15,347 nt of DNA from CAYMKL01 sp964390805. Its GTDB lineage: Bacteria > Chloroflexota > Anaerolineae > VGOG01. Shown in pieces: positions 5,347 to 12,895 of this stretch. The DNA lies in assembly GCA_964390805.1 (NCBI GenBank), contig CAYMKL010000151.1:1-15347 (forward strand), written 5' to 3'. Below the pieces are notes generated by a model. The model saw only the letters and a program-made list of their open reading frames with translations, searched no databases and was not told the DNA's origin. A program made the position numbers and the translations under genes. The first letter of the stretch is position 1; each line of letters begins with the position of its first letter.

Positions 5347-7301
5347 AGCCAACGGACCAATCTACAGGAGGCACGGAGAGACCGATGGAGCAACGAATTC
5401 TGCAAATCGAGCCAGCCGCACAGCGCTGGCAGTTGGAAACCCTTACGGTAGAGTCGCTGGAAAAAGACCCGCGCGAGAAATACCTCGTGCTCAGTGGAGA
5501 GCCCCTGTGCCAGTACCTTCTGCGCCGCGATCCAGGTACCTTAATCATCGCGCGCGGCCCCACGCCCTTTCTCACCGGCAACAAGGCGACGGTGGGTTTC
5601 ATCTCCCCACTGACTGGCCTCCCACACTACAGTTACGTCGGCGGGCGTGTGGTCGCGCAGTTGTTCAACCTGGGCCTCGACGCCATCGCCTTCCAATCCC
5701 CCCACTCCCCATCTGCCAGCCTGCCAATCATCACCGTCAGCGGCCGCGCGCCGTCCTTGACGCTGGAATTCAGAGGACCAGACGGTCTGCCGACCGGCCA
5801 GCGCAGCGCGTTCTACTGGCTGGTCGAAAAAGAGTTGGGCGGCGACGCCCAATCCGGCAGCGTGCTCACGCTCGGGGACGGGGCTTACCTGGGGTATCTG
5901 TTGGCCAACCTGGCTGCTGAAGGGATCTATCACGCCGGGCGAGGCGGCGCGGGGGCGGTATTTGCGCGCTTTGCTGCGGCAATGGTACTGCGGGGAGAGC
6001 CGCTGGGGCCGTTCGAGTTCTTTGGAGAGGACGACGCAGGTTTCGCCCGCAACCCAAATCGCGAGATCACACCCCTCATTGACCAGTACTGCCACCGGCT
6101 GTCCAGCAGAACCGGCGGGACGATTATCAAGCTATACAAAACCGGGGGCCAACCTGCGGGCGAAAACACGCTCCCCGCCTGGAACGCGCAGAACCTCGGC
6201 TATGCGATGGCCGATGCAGGCGACGAGTGCATCCTAGAAGCAACCCGCGAAGGGCAGACCGGCTGCCATTGGTGTCAGGTGCACTGCCGCCACTATCACT
6301 CGCTGCCCGCTGATTACGCTCCTGAAGGCACCGACCTGTTCCTGGACGACTTTGAGCCGGCCTATGCCGTACACGCCATGCTGGGGTTGATTCCGGCTGA
6401 GGACACCTTCGAGGCCCGGCTCGACCTGATCGCCGACGTGGACGAGCGGTTGATGCAGCCCATCGAGCAAATGGGGATGGACGTCATTGACGCTGGCCTG
6501 GGGCTGTCAGCGCTTTTCGAAGGGGTGGAGCGAGGGATCATCCCAGAAAGCGATGTGCCCGATTTCGTCGTCCGGGCAAAGGGGTTAGGCAACCTGGAGG
6601 CGGCGGTACAAGCGGTAGCGCTCCTCGGCACGTCCCAGGCAACCCAGTATCCGGCGTTGCGAGCCGTCGGCGATGGCCCCCAGGCGCTGGCCGAGCGGTA
6701 TCCTGAGATGCAGGACATTGTCTTTACCTGTGGCGAGGGGAGCCTGGGAAACCCCGGCCACTGCAACGCTGTGTGGACGTTCTTGATGCCTTTTTCCCGT
6801 TTCTTCAGCCATTACTCGGGGCAAATCTACAAGATCAAGGGCGCGTTGCCGCCGCCTGGTTCCGACCAGGAAGCCGTTCGAGCGTTCTCCCGGCAAATTG
6901 TGGCCCGCATGCTACAACGCGAGTTTTTCTGGTTGCTGTGCAACGCCTTCTCCCATTGCGCGTTCACCTTTATCATCTTCAGCCAGAATGGCAAGGGCGA
7001 AGAGTTGCGCAAAGACGACCTATTAGTACGTATCTTGCGTCACTATGACATTCACTTCACTAACGCCGAGCTGATCGAATTCAGCCAAGCGTTTTGGGCG
7101 CAATCCATTGACCTCAAATGTCAGCACGGTTGGCGGCCACAATCCGCCGCAGACTTTCCAGAGCGCATCTACGAGGCCCTGTCATCCACCCTTGACCGTC
7201 CGCCGGAGGAACTCCAGACCTTGATGGGGCAACTCATCGCCGAATGGAAGCGGCAGGCCGGTGAGGTGCTGACTCGTTTTGGGTACAGAGCGGGCTGGTA
7301 A
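5343..7301 (+). CDS. Divergent aldehyde ferredoxin oxidoreductase (AOR) family enzyme (652 aa)
   Basis: This is a tungsten- or molybdenum-bispterin oxidoreductase of the AOR family. The N-terminal domain shows GPTPFLTGNKATVGFISPLT and YSYVGGRVVAQLFNLGLDAI. G199RGGAGAV matches the family glycine loop. The [4Fe-4S] cysteines are C308xxC311xxxC315, with C539 (alternatively C533) as the distal ligand. The first pterin motif is E375QMGMD380, close to the classical DxxGLD. The second, normally DxxGLC, appears as N534AFSHC539, so Asp, Gly and Leu are all replaced. Family members oxidise aldehydes or reduce acids or aromatic-ring thioesters (BamB-type), and the substrate here is undetermined. GGAGG (5332-5336) precedes the ATG that overlaps the polyferredoxin stop. 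A second ATG lies 14 codons later. Length is normal to slightly long. Confidence 0.9.
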   Translation: MKPTDQSTGGTERPMEQRILQIEPAAQRWQLETLTVESLEKDPREKYLVLSGEPLCQYLLRRDPGTLIIARGPTPFLTGNKATVGFISPLTGLPHYSYVGGRVVAQLFNLGLDAIAFQSPHSPSASLPIITVSGRAPSLTLEFRGPDGLPTGQRSAFYWLVEKELGGDAQSGSVLTLGDGAYLGYLLANLAAEGIYHAGRGGAGAVFARFAAAMVLRGEPLGPFEFFGEDDAGFARNPNREITPLIDQYCHRLSSRTGGTIIKLYKTGGQPAGENTLPAWNAQNLGYAMADAGDECILEATREGQTGCHWCQVHCRHYHSLPADYAPEGTDLFLDDFEPAYAVHAMLGLIPAEDTFEARLDLIADVDERLMQPIEQMGMDVIDAGLGLSALFEGVERGIIPESDVPDFVVRAKGLGNLEAAVQAVALLGTSQATQYPALRAVGDGPQALAERYPEMQDIVFTCGEGSLGNPGHCNAVWTFLMPFSRFFSHYSGQIYKIKGALPPPGSDQEAVRAFSRQIVARMLQREFFWLLCNAFSHCAFTFIIFSQNGKGEELRKDDLLVRILRHYDIHFTNAELIEFSQAFWAQSIDLKCQHGWRPQSAADFPERIYEALSSTLDRPPEELQTLMGQLIAEWKRQAGEVLTRFGYRAGW

Positions 7302-7324
7302 GCGAACTGAATCGGAGAGGAGAT

Positions 7325-8023
7325 ATGAAGATGATTCTCATTCAGATTTTCGGTATCTTGGTCCTGGCCATCGTGGTCGCCTTGACAGTCTATCTAGTGG
7401 TGCTCCGGCCTCGGAGCCATCGCTGGGGCGCGACCAAGGCAGAGCTTCGACGCTCAATGCCGGGAGATGACTTGGTACCTACCGTGAAGATAGGTTACAC
7501 CCAAGCCATCACCATCAACGCCCCGCCGGAGGAGGTCTGGCCCTGGCTGGTACAGATCGGATACCAACGCGCCGGCTGGTACACATATGATTGGTTCTAC
7601 AAGCTCGTAGGCGAAGACGACTTCTACGATGGCAACCGCTCGGCGAATCGCATCATCCCCGAGCTGCAAGATCTGAACGTAGGTGATACCATCAACATCT
7701 CCAAGCAAATGTCGTTCGACGTGGTTGCCCTTGAGCAGAAGCGGTTGCTGGTGCTTCTGGCGCGGGTCAACGTGGATACTGGAGAGTACTTCGAGCTTGC
7801 GGACACCATGCCGGCCAGTTACCTCAACAATAGCTGGGTGTATTTCCTGGAAGAGGTAGACGCGAACGCCACACGCCTCATCGTCCGCTGGCGCGGCGAC
7901 TACAGCCCTGGGCTTGGCATCCCCCTGGCAAGCGCAATAGGAACCGAAGGGGGCGCATTGATCTTTCAGCCCAAGACACTCAAGGGTATCAAGGCGCGGG
8001 CAGAGGCCGCAGGCAGGCAGTAA
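7325..8023 (+). CDS. Membrane-anchored SRPBCC (START/Bet v 1-like) protein (232 aa)
   Basis: A single N-terminal hydrophobic helix (about residues 3-26) is followed by a globular domain with SRPBCC features. These are YTQAITINAPPEEVWPWLVQIG (written here as the opening strand and helix, residues about 58-79), then GWYTYDWFYKL, and a C-terminal region rich in strands and a final helix (FQPKTLKGIKARAEAAGRQ). SRPBCC folds bind hydrophobic ligands in a deep cavity. This one would sit tethered at the membrane. GGAGAGGAG lies just before the ATG. It follows the AOR-like gene by 23 bp in the same operon, so it may present or protect a lipophilic substrate for that enzyme. That coupling is inference. 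Confidence 0.85.
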   Translation: MKMILIQIFGILVLAIVVALTVYLVVLRPRSHRWGATKAELRRSMPGDDLVPTVKIGYTQAITINAPPEEVWPWLVQIGYQRAGWYTYDWFYKLVGEDDFYDGNRSANRIIPELQDLNVGDTINISKQMSFDVVALEQKRLLVLLARVNVDTGEYFELADTMPASYLNNSWVYFLEEVDANATRLIVRWRGDYSPGLGIPLASAIGTEGGALIFQPKTLKGIKARAEAAGRQ

Positions 8024-8051
8024 GAGAACAGTTATCGCGGAGGCAACAATC

Positions 8052-9098
8052 ATGAACAATGACCAGAAAAAGATTCGATCGGCTGTCAGGCGTGACGACG
8101 CCGAAAACTATGTGCTGACATGCCTGGTCGCGTTCGCCGTCACGGTGATCGCCACCCGCGTATATCTCGAGTTGACTGGTTATCCCCAGCTAGGCAACAG
8201 CGTGCTGCACATCGCCCACGCGCTTTGGGGTGGACTACTTCTGTTCGTCGCCGTCTTGTTGCCCCTGGCATTGGCCAACCGCTGGGCCATCCAGGCCAGC
8301 GCGTTACTGGGCGGGATGGGCATTGGGCTTTTCATAGACGAGGTGGGCAAATTCATTACCCAGGCCAACGATTACTTCTTCCCACCGGCCCTCTCGATCG
8401 TCTATGGCTTCTTTCTCCTCACCGTTTTCGTATACCTCCACTTTCGCCGGCCTCACCGACGAGATCCTCGCCAAGCCCTGTACCATGCCTTTGAGGGGCT
8501 GCAGGACGCCCTAGATGGTGATCTGGATACAGAGGAGGCAGCCCGGATCGAGGCTCAGTTGGCCATCGCCAAGCAGTCGGATCGGGACGCGATCGTGTCC
8601 CTGGCAGACGCCATCAGTGACTATCTGCAAAAGGAAAAGCGCTATCTGTCGGCGGCTGAACCCGGGCGTTGGAAACGGATCGCCACACGGGTGGAAGCAC
8701 TTGGCCGGCGACTGGGTCGCCGTGTGCACCGTGCCATCATCTCCGTGTTGCTGATCCTGTGGGTGATTTTCGTGATCGGCTACATTGCCATATTGGCTCA
8801 GGGGGGCGCAAACCTCGATAGCCAGGTCGTCCAATGGCGTGGGCCACTCATTGTCATACAAGCCATGGTCGGCGGCTTGATGATCGTGGCCGTCCTCGCC
8901 TGGCTCACCGGAAATGAAGAACGCGGCCTGATATTTGGTATCAGTGGCTTTCTCCTATCATTGGTCGCCTTACAGACGCTTTACTTCTACCTGTCTCAGT
9001 TTTCGGCACTCACCGCCACCCTGCTCCAGTTGGCTTTCTTGCAGATTCTATTCGCCTATCGCCGTTGGTATCTAAGTGGCTTCAGTGCGGACACGTAG
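8052..9098 (+). CDS. Polytopic membrane protein with central cytoplasmic helical domain (348 aa)
   Basis: There is no named family I can give with confidence. Four hydrophobic segments occupy about residues 24-130. A soluble charged section at about 133-225 contains QALYHAFEGLQDALDGDLDT and several basic helices, and four further hydrophobic segments complete the C-terminus. A distinctive stretch is GIGLFIDEVGKFITQANDYF at about residues 91-110, where acidic and basic residues lie within or beside membrane helices. Such positions often mark transport or cofactor sites. GGAGG at 8039-8043 is eight bases before the ATG. It is the last gene of the AOR operon, 28 bp after the SRPBCC gene, and no clear intrinsic terminator follows. 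Confidence 0.85.
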   Translation: MNNDQKKIRSAVRRDDAENYVLTCLVAFAVTVIATRVYLELTGYPQLGNSVLHIAHALWGGLLLFVAVLLPLALANRWAIQASALLGGMGIGLFIDEVGKFITQANDYFFPPALSIVYGFFLLTVFVYLHFRRPHRRDPRQALYHAFEGLQDALDGDLDTEEAARIEAQLAIAKQSDRDAIVSLADAISDYLQKEKRYLSAAEPGRWKRIATRVEALGRRLGRRVHRAIISVLLILWVIFVIGYIAILAQGGANLDSQVVQWRGPLIVIQAMVGGLMIVAVLAWLTGNEERGLIFGISGFLLSLVALQTLYFYLSQFSALTATLLQLAFLQILFAYRRWYLSGFSADT

Positions 9099-9143
9099 AT
9101 TGGCACTCGGTGAAGCCGGCTAACCAGCGCATCTGCGATCCAG

Positions 9144-9172
9144 GGGTTTTGTATCAGTTCAGCACAAATCTC
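9144..9172 (+). repeat. 29-bp leader repeat, copy A
   Basis: GGGTTTTGTATCAG followed by TTCAGCACAAATCTC matches 11007-11035 with only two substitutions. In both places AAGCGCGTG occurs shortly downstream, and the next gene begins soon after without an obvious Shine-Dalgarno site. Here the hydrolase reading frame opens 17 bp later. Confidence 0.8.
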
Positions 9173-9188
9173 TGAATGTTTCAAGCGC

Positions 9189-10274
9189 GTGATGATGAAA
9201 ACGATTCAAGAATGTCTCTCCAACCACTGGAGAAGGTGTGCAGCAAAAACCCTAAATGGTTCAGTCATCAAGAGTCTCAGTGGATCCAAAATTGCTCTGA
9301 GGGGATTGCCAAATCCCCGCCTTTGGCCTGGATCTGGCGATCCAGGCCGAGCAAAGTTGGATCTACTGAGTCTACTTGTGCTGATGCTCATCATCGTTTT
9401 GTCAGCCTGTGGCTCCACGCCATTACCTGAACCGCCAACCGCGCACGAACCGGGCCAGTTGGCAGAGAGGGAAGATGTGTTCGGAACATTCTACGCTTAT
9501 GTGCCAACGACTGTCCCGGACAAGCCGGAAATCCTGGTGTTGGTACACGGCACGCCTCCCAAAGATGAAACGGCTGAATGGAATGCTCAGTATTACGCTA
9601 CCAATTGGATTGATTTTGCCGAAGCACATGGCTACATACTGATCGCCCCAACATTCAACCAGGAGGATTTCAGTAGCCGCCGAGGGGACCATGCCTTGAG
9701 TGGCTATCGAGGTTTGTTCGGGCGGGAGATTGGTGCAGATGAATGGGTGTTGCGATTAGTAAAAGCACATCAGCAGGCATTTGGATCGGCGAACGAACAA
9801 TTCTATTTGTACGGACATTCGGCTGGGGGGCAATTCACTGGGCGATTTCTGGTTACCCATCCCGAGTCTCTCAAGAAAGCTGTTATTACTTCTGCTGCCA
9901 CCTATCCCCAGCCAAATACAGAGGTGGTCTGGCCATTTGGCATGGGCGAACTCCACACAGATATCGAGTGGGACTCAGAGACAATCAAGCACGTGGATAT
10001 CGTGCCCGATAAAGAAAAATGGCTGGCAGCAACCCAAATTCCCCTGACAGTGATCGTCGGGCTGAATGACACAGCGGAACTGCCCTCATCTCTTATTCCT
10101 GGTCAGAAGGGTAAGAATCGGTACGTCATAGCTCGCAATTGGATACGAGATATGGCCGCGTTTGCTGAAGCAAACGGACTAGAAAGCCGTTTCAAATTGG
10201 AGATAATACCTGGCCGAGGTCACAGTATGGGCGGTCTCATTCCTTACAGCCAGGAAGCTCTGGTTTCCCAGTAA
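9189..10274 (+). CDS. Alpha/beta hydrolase, probable lipoprotein; start uncertain (up to 361 aa)
   Basis: This is a serine hydrolase with the alpha/beta fold. LVLVHGTPP carries the oxyanion-side HG motif, YGHSAGG is the nucleophile elbow, GLNDTAE offers the acidic residue, and GRGHSMGG the histidine. A hydrophobic run ending LSAC (C74 in the longest form) is a good lipobox, so the mature enzyme is probably a lipid-anchored extracytoplasmic esterase/lipase/peptidase-like protein. The longest frame starts at ATG 9189 but lacks a ribosome site and puts about 57 odd residues before the signal sequence. Over that stretch the DNA folds into tandem hairpins (9301-9348). A later start, for example TTG at 9357, is possible but also lacks a clear ribosome site. 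The catalytic domain call is firm and the N-terminus is not. Confidence 0.85.
   Translation: MMMKTIQECLSNHWRRCAAKTLNGSVIKSLSGSKIALRGLPNPRLWPGSGDPGRAKLDLLSLLVLMLIIVLSACGSTPLPEPPTAHEPGQLAEREDVFGTFYAYVPTTVPDKPEILVLVHGTPPKDETAEWNAQYYATNWIDFAEAHGYILIAPTFNQEDFSSRRGDHALSGYRGLFGREIGADEWVLRLVKAHQQAFGSANEQFYLYGHSAGGQFTGRFLVTHPESLKKAVITSAATYPQPNTEVVWPFGMGELHTDIEWDSETIKHVDIVPDKEKWLAATQIPLTVIVGLNDTAELPSSLIPGQKGKNRYVIARNWIRDMAAFAEANGLESRFKLEIIPGRGHSMGGLIPYSQEALVSQ
9301..9348 (+). promoter_or_regulatory. Two tandem perfect hairpins before the lipoprotein signal
   Basis: GGGGATT (9301-9307) pairs with AATCCCC (9312-9318) around GCCA. GGCCTGGATC (9325-9334) pairs with GATCCAGGCC (9339-9348) around TGGC. Both are perfect stems with 4-nt loops. 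They fall in the doubtful N-terminal part of the hydrolase frame, just before the hydrophobic signal segment, so they may belong to an untranslated leader. Confidence 0.6.
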
Positions 10275-10332
10275 GGCAAATCAAGTTCTACTTTGGCAAA
10301 AGAAAATATGTAATCATAGTGATGAACAATCA

Positions 10333-10770
10333 ATGCTAGTCGTTTCCACTCGCAGTCTCAAAATCCTAGCCGCTCTCGTCTGGTATGTCGGGGGCATTGT
10401 GCTGTTGCTAAAGGGGAGCAGTCTGTTGGTCGAAGCAGAAGCGCTGAGACCAGAACAGCACTGGCCGTGGGTGGCTGTTTTTGCGGGACTGTTACTTGGT
10501 GGCTTCAAAGCGAAGTTTCTTTTCAGCGAAAGTTGCCAGAAGAACCTGGACAGAATAGCCGCTCTGGAGCTGCCAAAGCCCTGGCAGTTTTTCAGGCCGG
10601 GGTTCTTTGTGATGTTAACGGTAATGATCCTGGCCGGCGCAACTTTGTCCGGACTGGCGCACAACAATTATCCCTTCCTAATCAGCGTGGGCACGTTGGA
10701 TCTTAGCCTTGCCACCGCTCTGCTAGGGAGTAGTTATGTCTTTTGGAAACGCAAGGCATTTGTGAAATAA
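10333..10770 (+). CDS. Small membrane protein of unknown function (145 aa)
   Basis: No family is recognised. There are about four hydrophobic segments (residues 9-27, 46-60, 91-108 and 114-133), and the loop between the second and third contains a basic stretch and FSESCQKNLDRI. The C-terminus is basic (WKRKAFVK), consistent with a cytoplasmic tail. The ATG at 10333 lacks an obvious ribosome-binding site, and overlapping ATG and GTG triplets just upstream are out of frame. The gene follows the hydrolase stop by 58 bp and could be cotranscribed with it. The spacer that follows (10771-11069) contains the three-arm hairpin, a promoter and a leader repeat, but no gene. Confidence 0.72.
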   Translation: MLVVSTRSLKILAALVWYVGGIVLLLKGSSLLVEAEALRPEQHWPWVAVFAGLLLGGFKAKFLFSESCQKNLDRIAALELPKPWQFFRPGFFVMLTVMILAGATLSGLAHNNYPFLISVGTLDLSLATALLGSSYVFWKRKAFVK

Positions 10771-10879
10771 CGTCTCGACCTGATCTTGAGAGAATCAAGC
10801 GTTCGAGTTTTTGGGATGGATGATGGTTTGTATAGAAGGCGGTCAGTGAATGGGAGGGCAAAAGGTGGGGTGTGGGTCA

Positions 10880-10958
10880 GGCGAAGGATTGTTTTCAGTT
10901 AGCGCCGCCCCGCATCCTTCGCCCACCGGCAGCGGTCGAGGTGAAGGATGCGGGGCGG
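10880..10958 (+). promoter_or_regulatory. Three-arm alternative hairpin (attenuator-like)
   Basis: Arm A is GGCGAAGGAT (10880-10889). Arm B is 10905-10923. Arm C is GAAGGATGCGGGGCGG (10943-10958). A pairs perfectly with ATCCTTCGCC at 10914-10923. C pairs perfectly over 16 bp with CCGCCCCGCATCCTTC at 10905-10920. The pairings share B and exclude each other, the layout of an antiterminator/terminator switch. Inside the B:C loop, ACCG-GCAG-CGGT forms a further short stem. TTTGCGTTT follows arm C, a weak U-tract. Confidence 0.6.
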
Positions 10959-10959
10959 T

Positions 10960-10988
10960 TTGCGTTTCCTCTCTGGACATAGTATAAT
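10960..10988 (+). promoter_or_regulatory. Strong sigma70-type promoter (TTGCGT-17-TATAAT)
   Basis: TTGCGT at 10960-10965 and a consensus TATAAT at 10983-10988 are separated by 17 bp. The start of transcription would be near 10995, giving a leader of about 75 nt for the fructosamine-kinase-like gene. The -35 box begins two bases after the large hairpin, exactly as in the cassette at 2541-2605. Confidence 0.75.
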
Positions 10989-11006
10989 GGGTTTGCCTGC
11001 TGTCGA

Positions 11007-11035
11007 GGGTTTTATATCAGCTCAGCACAAATCTC
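11007..11035 (+). repeat. 29-bp leader repeat, copy B
   Basis: GGGTTTTATATCAG followed by CTCAGCACAAATCTC matches 9144-9172 at 27 of 29 positions. It lies inside the predicted 5' leader of the kinase gene, between the promoter and the ATG at 11070. Confidence 0.8.
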
Positions 11036-11069
11036 CTCAGCCAAAAAGAGATAAAAAGCGCGTGCGGGT

Positions 11070-12005
11070 ATGTTGCTCGAGAGCAAAGTCTATCAATTGA
11101 AAGATCAAGCCCCATCTGTTCGATTGGCAAGTAGTCCACTTCGTGCCCCAGTGGAACAGATTGTTTCTGAACACACGGGGCGGCAGTGGACAGTAAAAGA
11201 TGTTAGGGATATGACAGAGTTTGCCTGTCATCCCTGCGCTATCCTTTCGGATTATTCCTATTCTGTATTTGCCAAATTCAGTGAAGCGGCGAATGGATTT
11301 GAGCAGTTCGAGATTGAGCTGGCAGGATTACGGCTCCTCTCTGAACGTTCGGGCGTCCTAACGCCCACGCCAATCGGGATCATTCCGGTTACCGGTGGAA
11401 GTATCTTGGTCCTTGGAGGAGTCCAAGCCGTTGATAGAGCCCCTCGCCACTGGCGACAAATTGGACAAACGCTGGCTCGCATCCATAGGATCAAGTGGGA
11501 TCGGTTCGGTTTAGAAACAGATGGTTACTTTGGGCCTCTTTACCAGGATAACACTCCAACGAGTGACTGGCCAACATTCTATGCGGAACGTCGGCTTTGG
11601 CCCGGTTTGAGATTGGCCATTGATTCTGGCAATATGCCTCCCGTTGTGATTCGGCAAGTCGAAAAGCTGATTTCGCGCCTTCCCGAGCTTTGTGGCCCTG
11701 AAGTGGTGCCCTCGCTCCTCCATGGCGACGCTCAACAAAACAACTTCATCAGCACCGAAATGGGGGCGGTTGTCATAGATCCAGCCACCTACTACGGAAA
11801 TCCAGAAATGGATCTTGCATTTGTTGACTATTTTCAAACCGTGCCGGATGATGTCTTCGATGGCTATCAGGATGAACTGACCATTGACCCGGGGTTTTGG
11901 GAAAGACGTGATCTGTGGCGAGTATGGGGGTACCTGGCGGCCGTAACAGTCGAGGGCCCAAGCCATTTGGGCAAGCTAACCGAGGCTATTCAGAAATATG
12001 TATAG
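11070..12005 (+). CDS. Fructosamine-kinase / aminoglycoside-phosphotransferase-like protein (311 aa)
   Basis: This is a protein-kinase-like small-molecule phosphotransferase. LLHGDAQQNNF at residues 216-226 is the catalytic loop (D220, with N224 or N225 as the metal-binding Asn). VVIDPATYYGNPEMDLAFVD at 235-254 holds the metal-binding Asp237 and the conserved DLA. A lysine in FAKF (K69) is the likely ATP contact. TSDWPTFYAERRLWPGLRLA at about 164-183 resembles the fructosamine 3-kinase signature (W-x-x-F-x-x-x-R-L-x-P). Family members phosphorylate ketoamine sugars on glycated amines and thereby deglycate them, although prokaryotic substrates vary. The ATG at 11070 has no good Shine-Dalgarno. 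The upstream promoter, leader repeat and hairpin suggest dedicated regulation. Confidence 0.88.
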   Translation: MLLESKVYQLKDQAPSVRLASSPLRAPVEQIVSEHTGRQWTVKDVRDMTEFACHPCAILSDYSYSVFAKFSEAANGFEQFEIELAGLRLLSERSGVLTPTPIGIIPVTGGSILVLGGVQAVDRAPRHWRQIGQTLARIHRIKWDRFGLETDGYFGPLYQDNTPTSDWPTFYAERRLWPGLRLAIDSGNMPPVVIRQVEKLISRLPELCGPEVVPSLLHGDAQQNNFISTEMGAVVIDPATYYGNPEMDLAFVDYFQTVPDDVFDGYQDELTIDPGFWERRDLWRVWGYLAAVTVEGPSHLGKLTEAIQKYV

Positions 12006-12058
12006 CCGCTCACACTCCCGTTAGGCCGCTCACCTGAATCGAGAGGGGAATCAAGCGG

Positions 12059-12895
12059 ATGGCATTATCGTATACCTGTGACCGTCAAGTGATCGAGATG
12101 GCATTGGAGAATCTGAAAAGGGCCGGCCTCGTTTCCAGAGACGCTTACTTCAACTACGACGCGCCTCAGCATCTGAGGAGAGAAGTCACCTACAGAGACT
12201 TCGATTTCCTGTCTCGATTGAGCAGGATAGGAGAGGTTGAAATCGTTCGCTCAGTCCTGATGTGGCTGAAGCAGAAAGGGGTTGTGCCCGAAGATGCAAC
12301 GTATGATGAGAAAGCCTTTGACGAGTTGAGACAAGAAGTGAAAGGGCAGTTCTCGATTCCTGGCACCTCGGTTACGCCAGTGATGGAGAGGTTGCTGTAC
12401 ATGCTGTCGTCGGTGAGAAGACCGCGCCGAGTCATAGGGCTGGGGACATACTGTGGATATGCACTGGTATGGGCCATTGGTCCGAGCTGTGGGTCAGGGA
12501 GGAAGTACGAGGCAGAGAAGGTGTATGGGATAGACATTGATGCGCAGGCGACGGAGCGCGCCAAAGAGAACCTGCGCAAGCTGGCGTACACACACCACAT
12601 AGAGTTGATGGCAGAGGATGGGTTGGGAGCGGTGGAGAGGCTGAAGGGGCCATTTGACTACGTGTTCCTGGATGTAGAGAGCAAGGAGCTGGGGAAGGGA
12701 TTGTACCTGGAGCTACTGAAGAAGCTCTATGAGAAGGTAGAGGAAGGGGGATGGGTGTTGGCGCATGACACAGTGGTTCCACCGTTCGCAGGGCAGTTGG
12801 AGGCGTATCTGGCGTATGTGAGAGACAGAGCGAACTTCAAAGAGAGCATCTCGTTTGATGTGGACGCATACGGTTTGGAGTTGTCAATCAAGTAG
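12059..12895 (+). CDS. O-methyltransferase-like SAM-dependent enzyme (278 aa)
   Basis: The C-terminal half is a class I methyltransferase fold. VIGLGTYCGYALVWA at residues 125-139 is the SAM glycine motif, VYGIDID at 155-161 ends in the acidic residue for the SAM ribose, and AEDGLGAV follows. FDYVFLDVESKELGKGLYLE at 199-218 and EEGGWVLAHDTVVPP match the catechol/caffeoyl-CoA-type O-methyltransferase layout with its metal-binding acidic positions. The N-terminal 100 residues are helical and not recognised, so the chain is longer than a minimal family member. GAGAGGGGA is about ten bases before the ATG. AGA/AGG supply 14 of 21 arginine codons, unlike the CGN-rich AOR operon, which suggests a different origin. 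The methyl acceptor is unknown. Confidence 0.87.
   Translation: MALSYTCDRQVIEMALENLKRAGLVSRDAYFNYDAPQHLRREVTYRDFDFLSRLSRIGEVEIVRSVLMWLKQKGVVPEDATYDEKAFDELRQEVKGQFSIPGTSVTPVMERLLYMLSSVRRPRRVIGLGTYCGYALVWAIGPSCGSGRKYEAEKVYGIDIDAQATERAKENLRKLAYTHHIELMAEDGLGAVERLKGPFDYVFLDVESKELGKGLYLELLKKLYEKVEEGGWVLAHDTVVPPFAGQLEAYLAYVRDRANFKESISFDVDAYGLELSIK

Noticed and set aside
12020..12026. GTTAGGC core-like sites (also at 14893 and 14956) hinting at integron attC sites between unrelated genes
   Set aside because: No matching RYYYAAC partner or foldable attC structure is visible, and a 7-mer is expected a couple of times in this length. No integrase gene is present.
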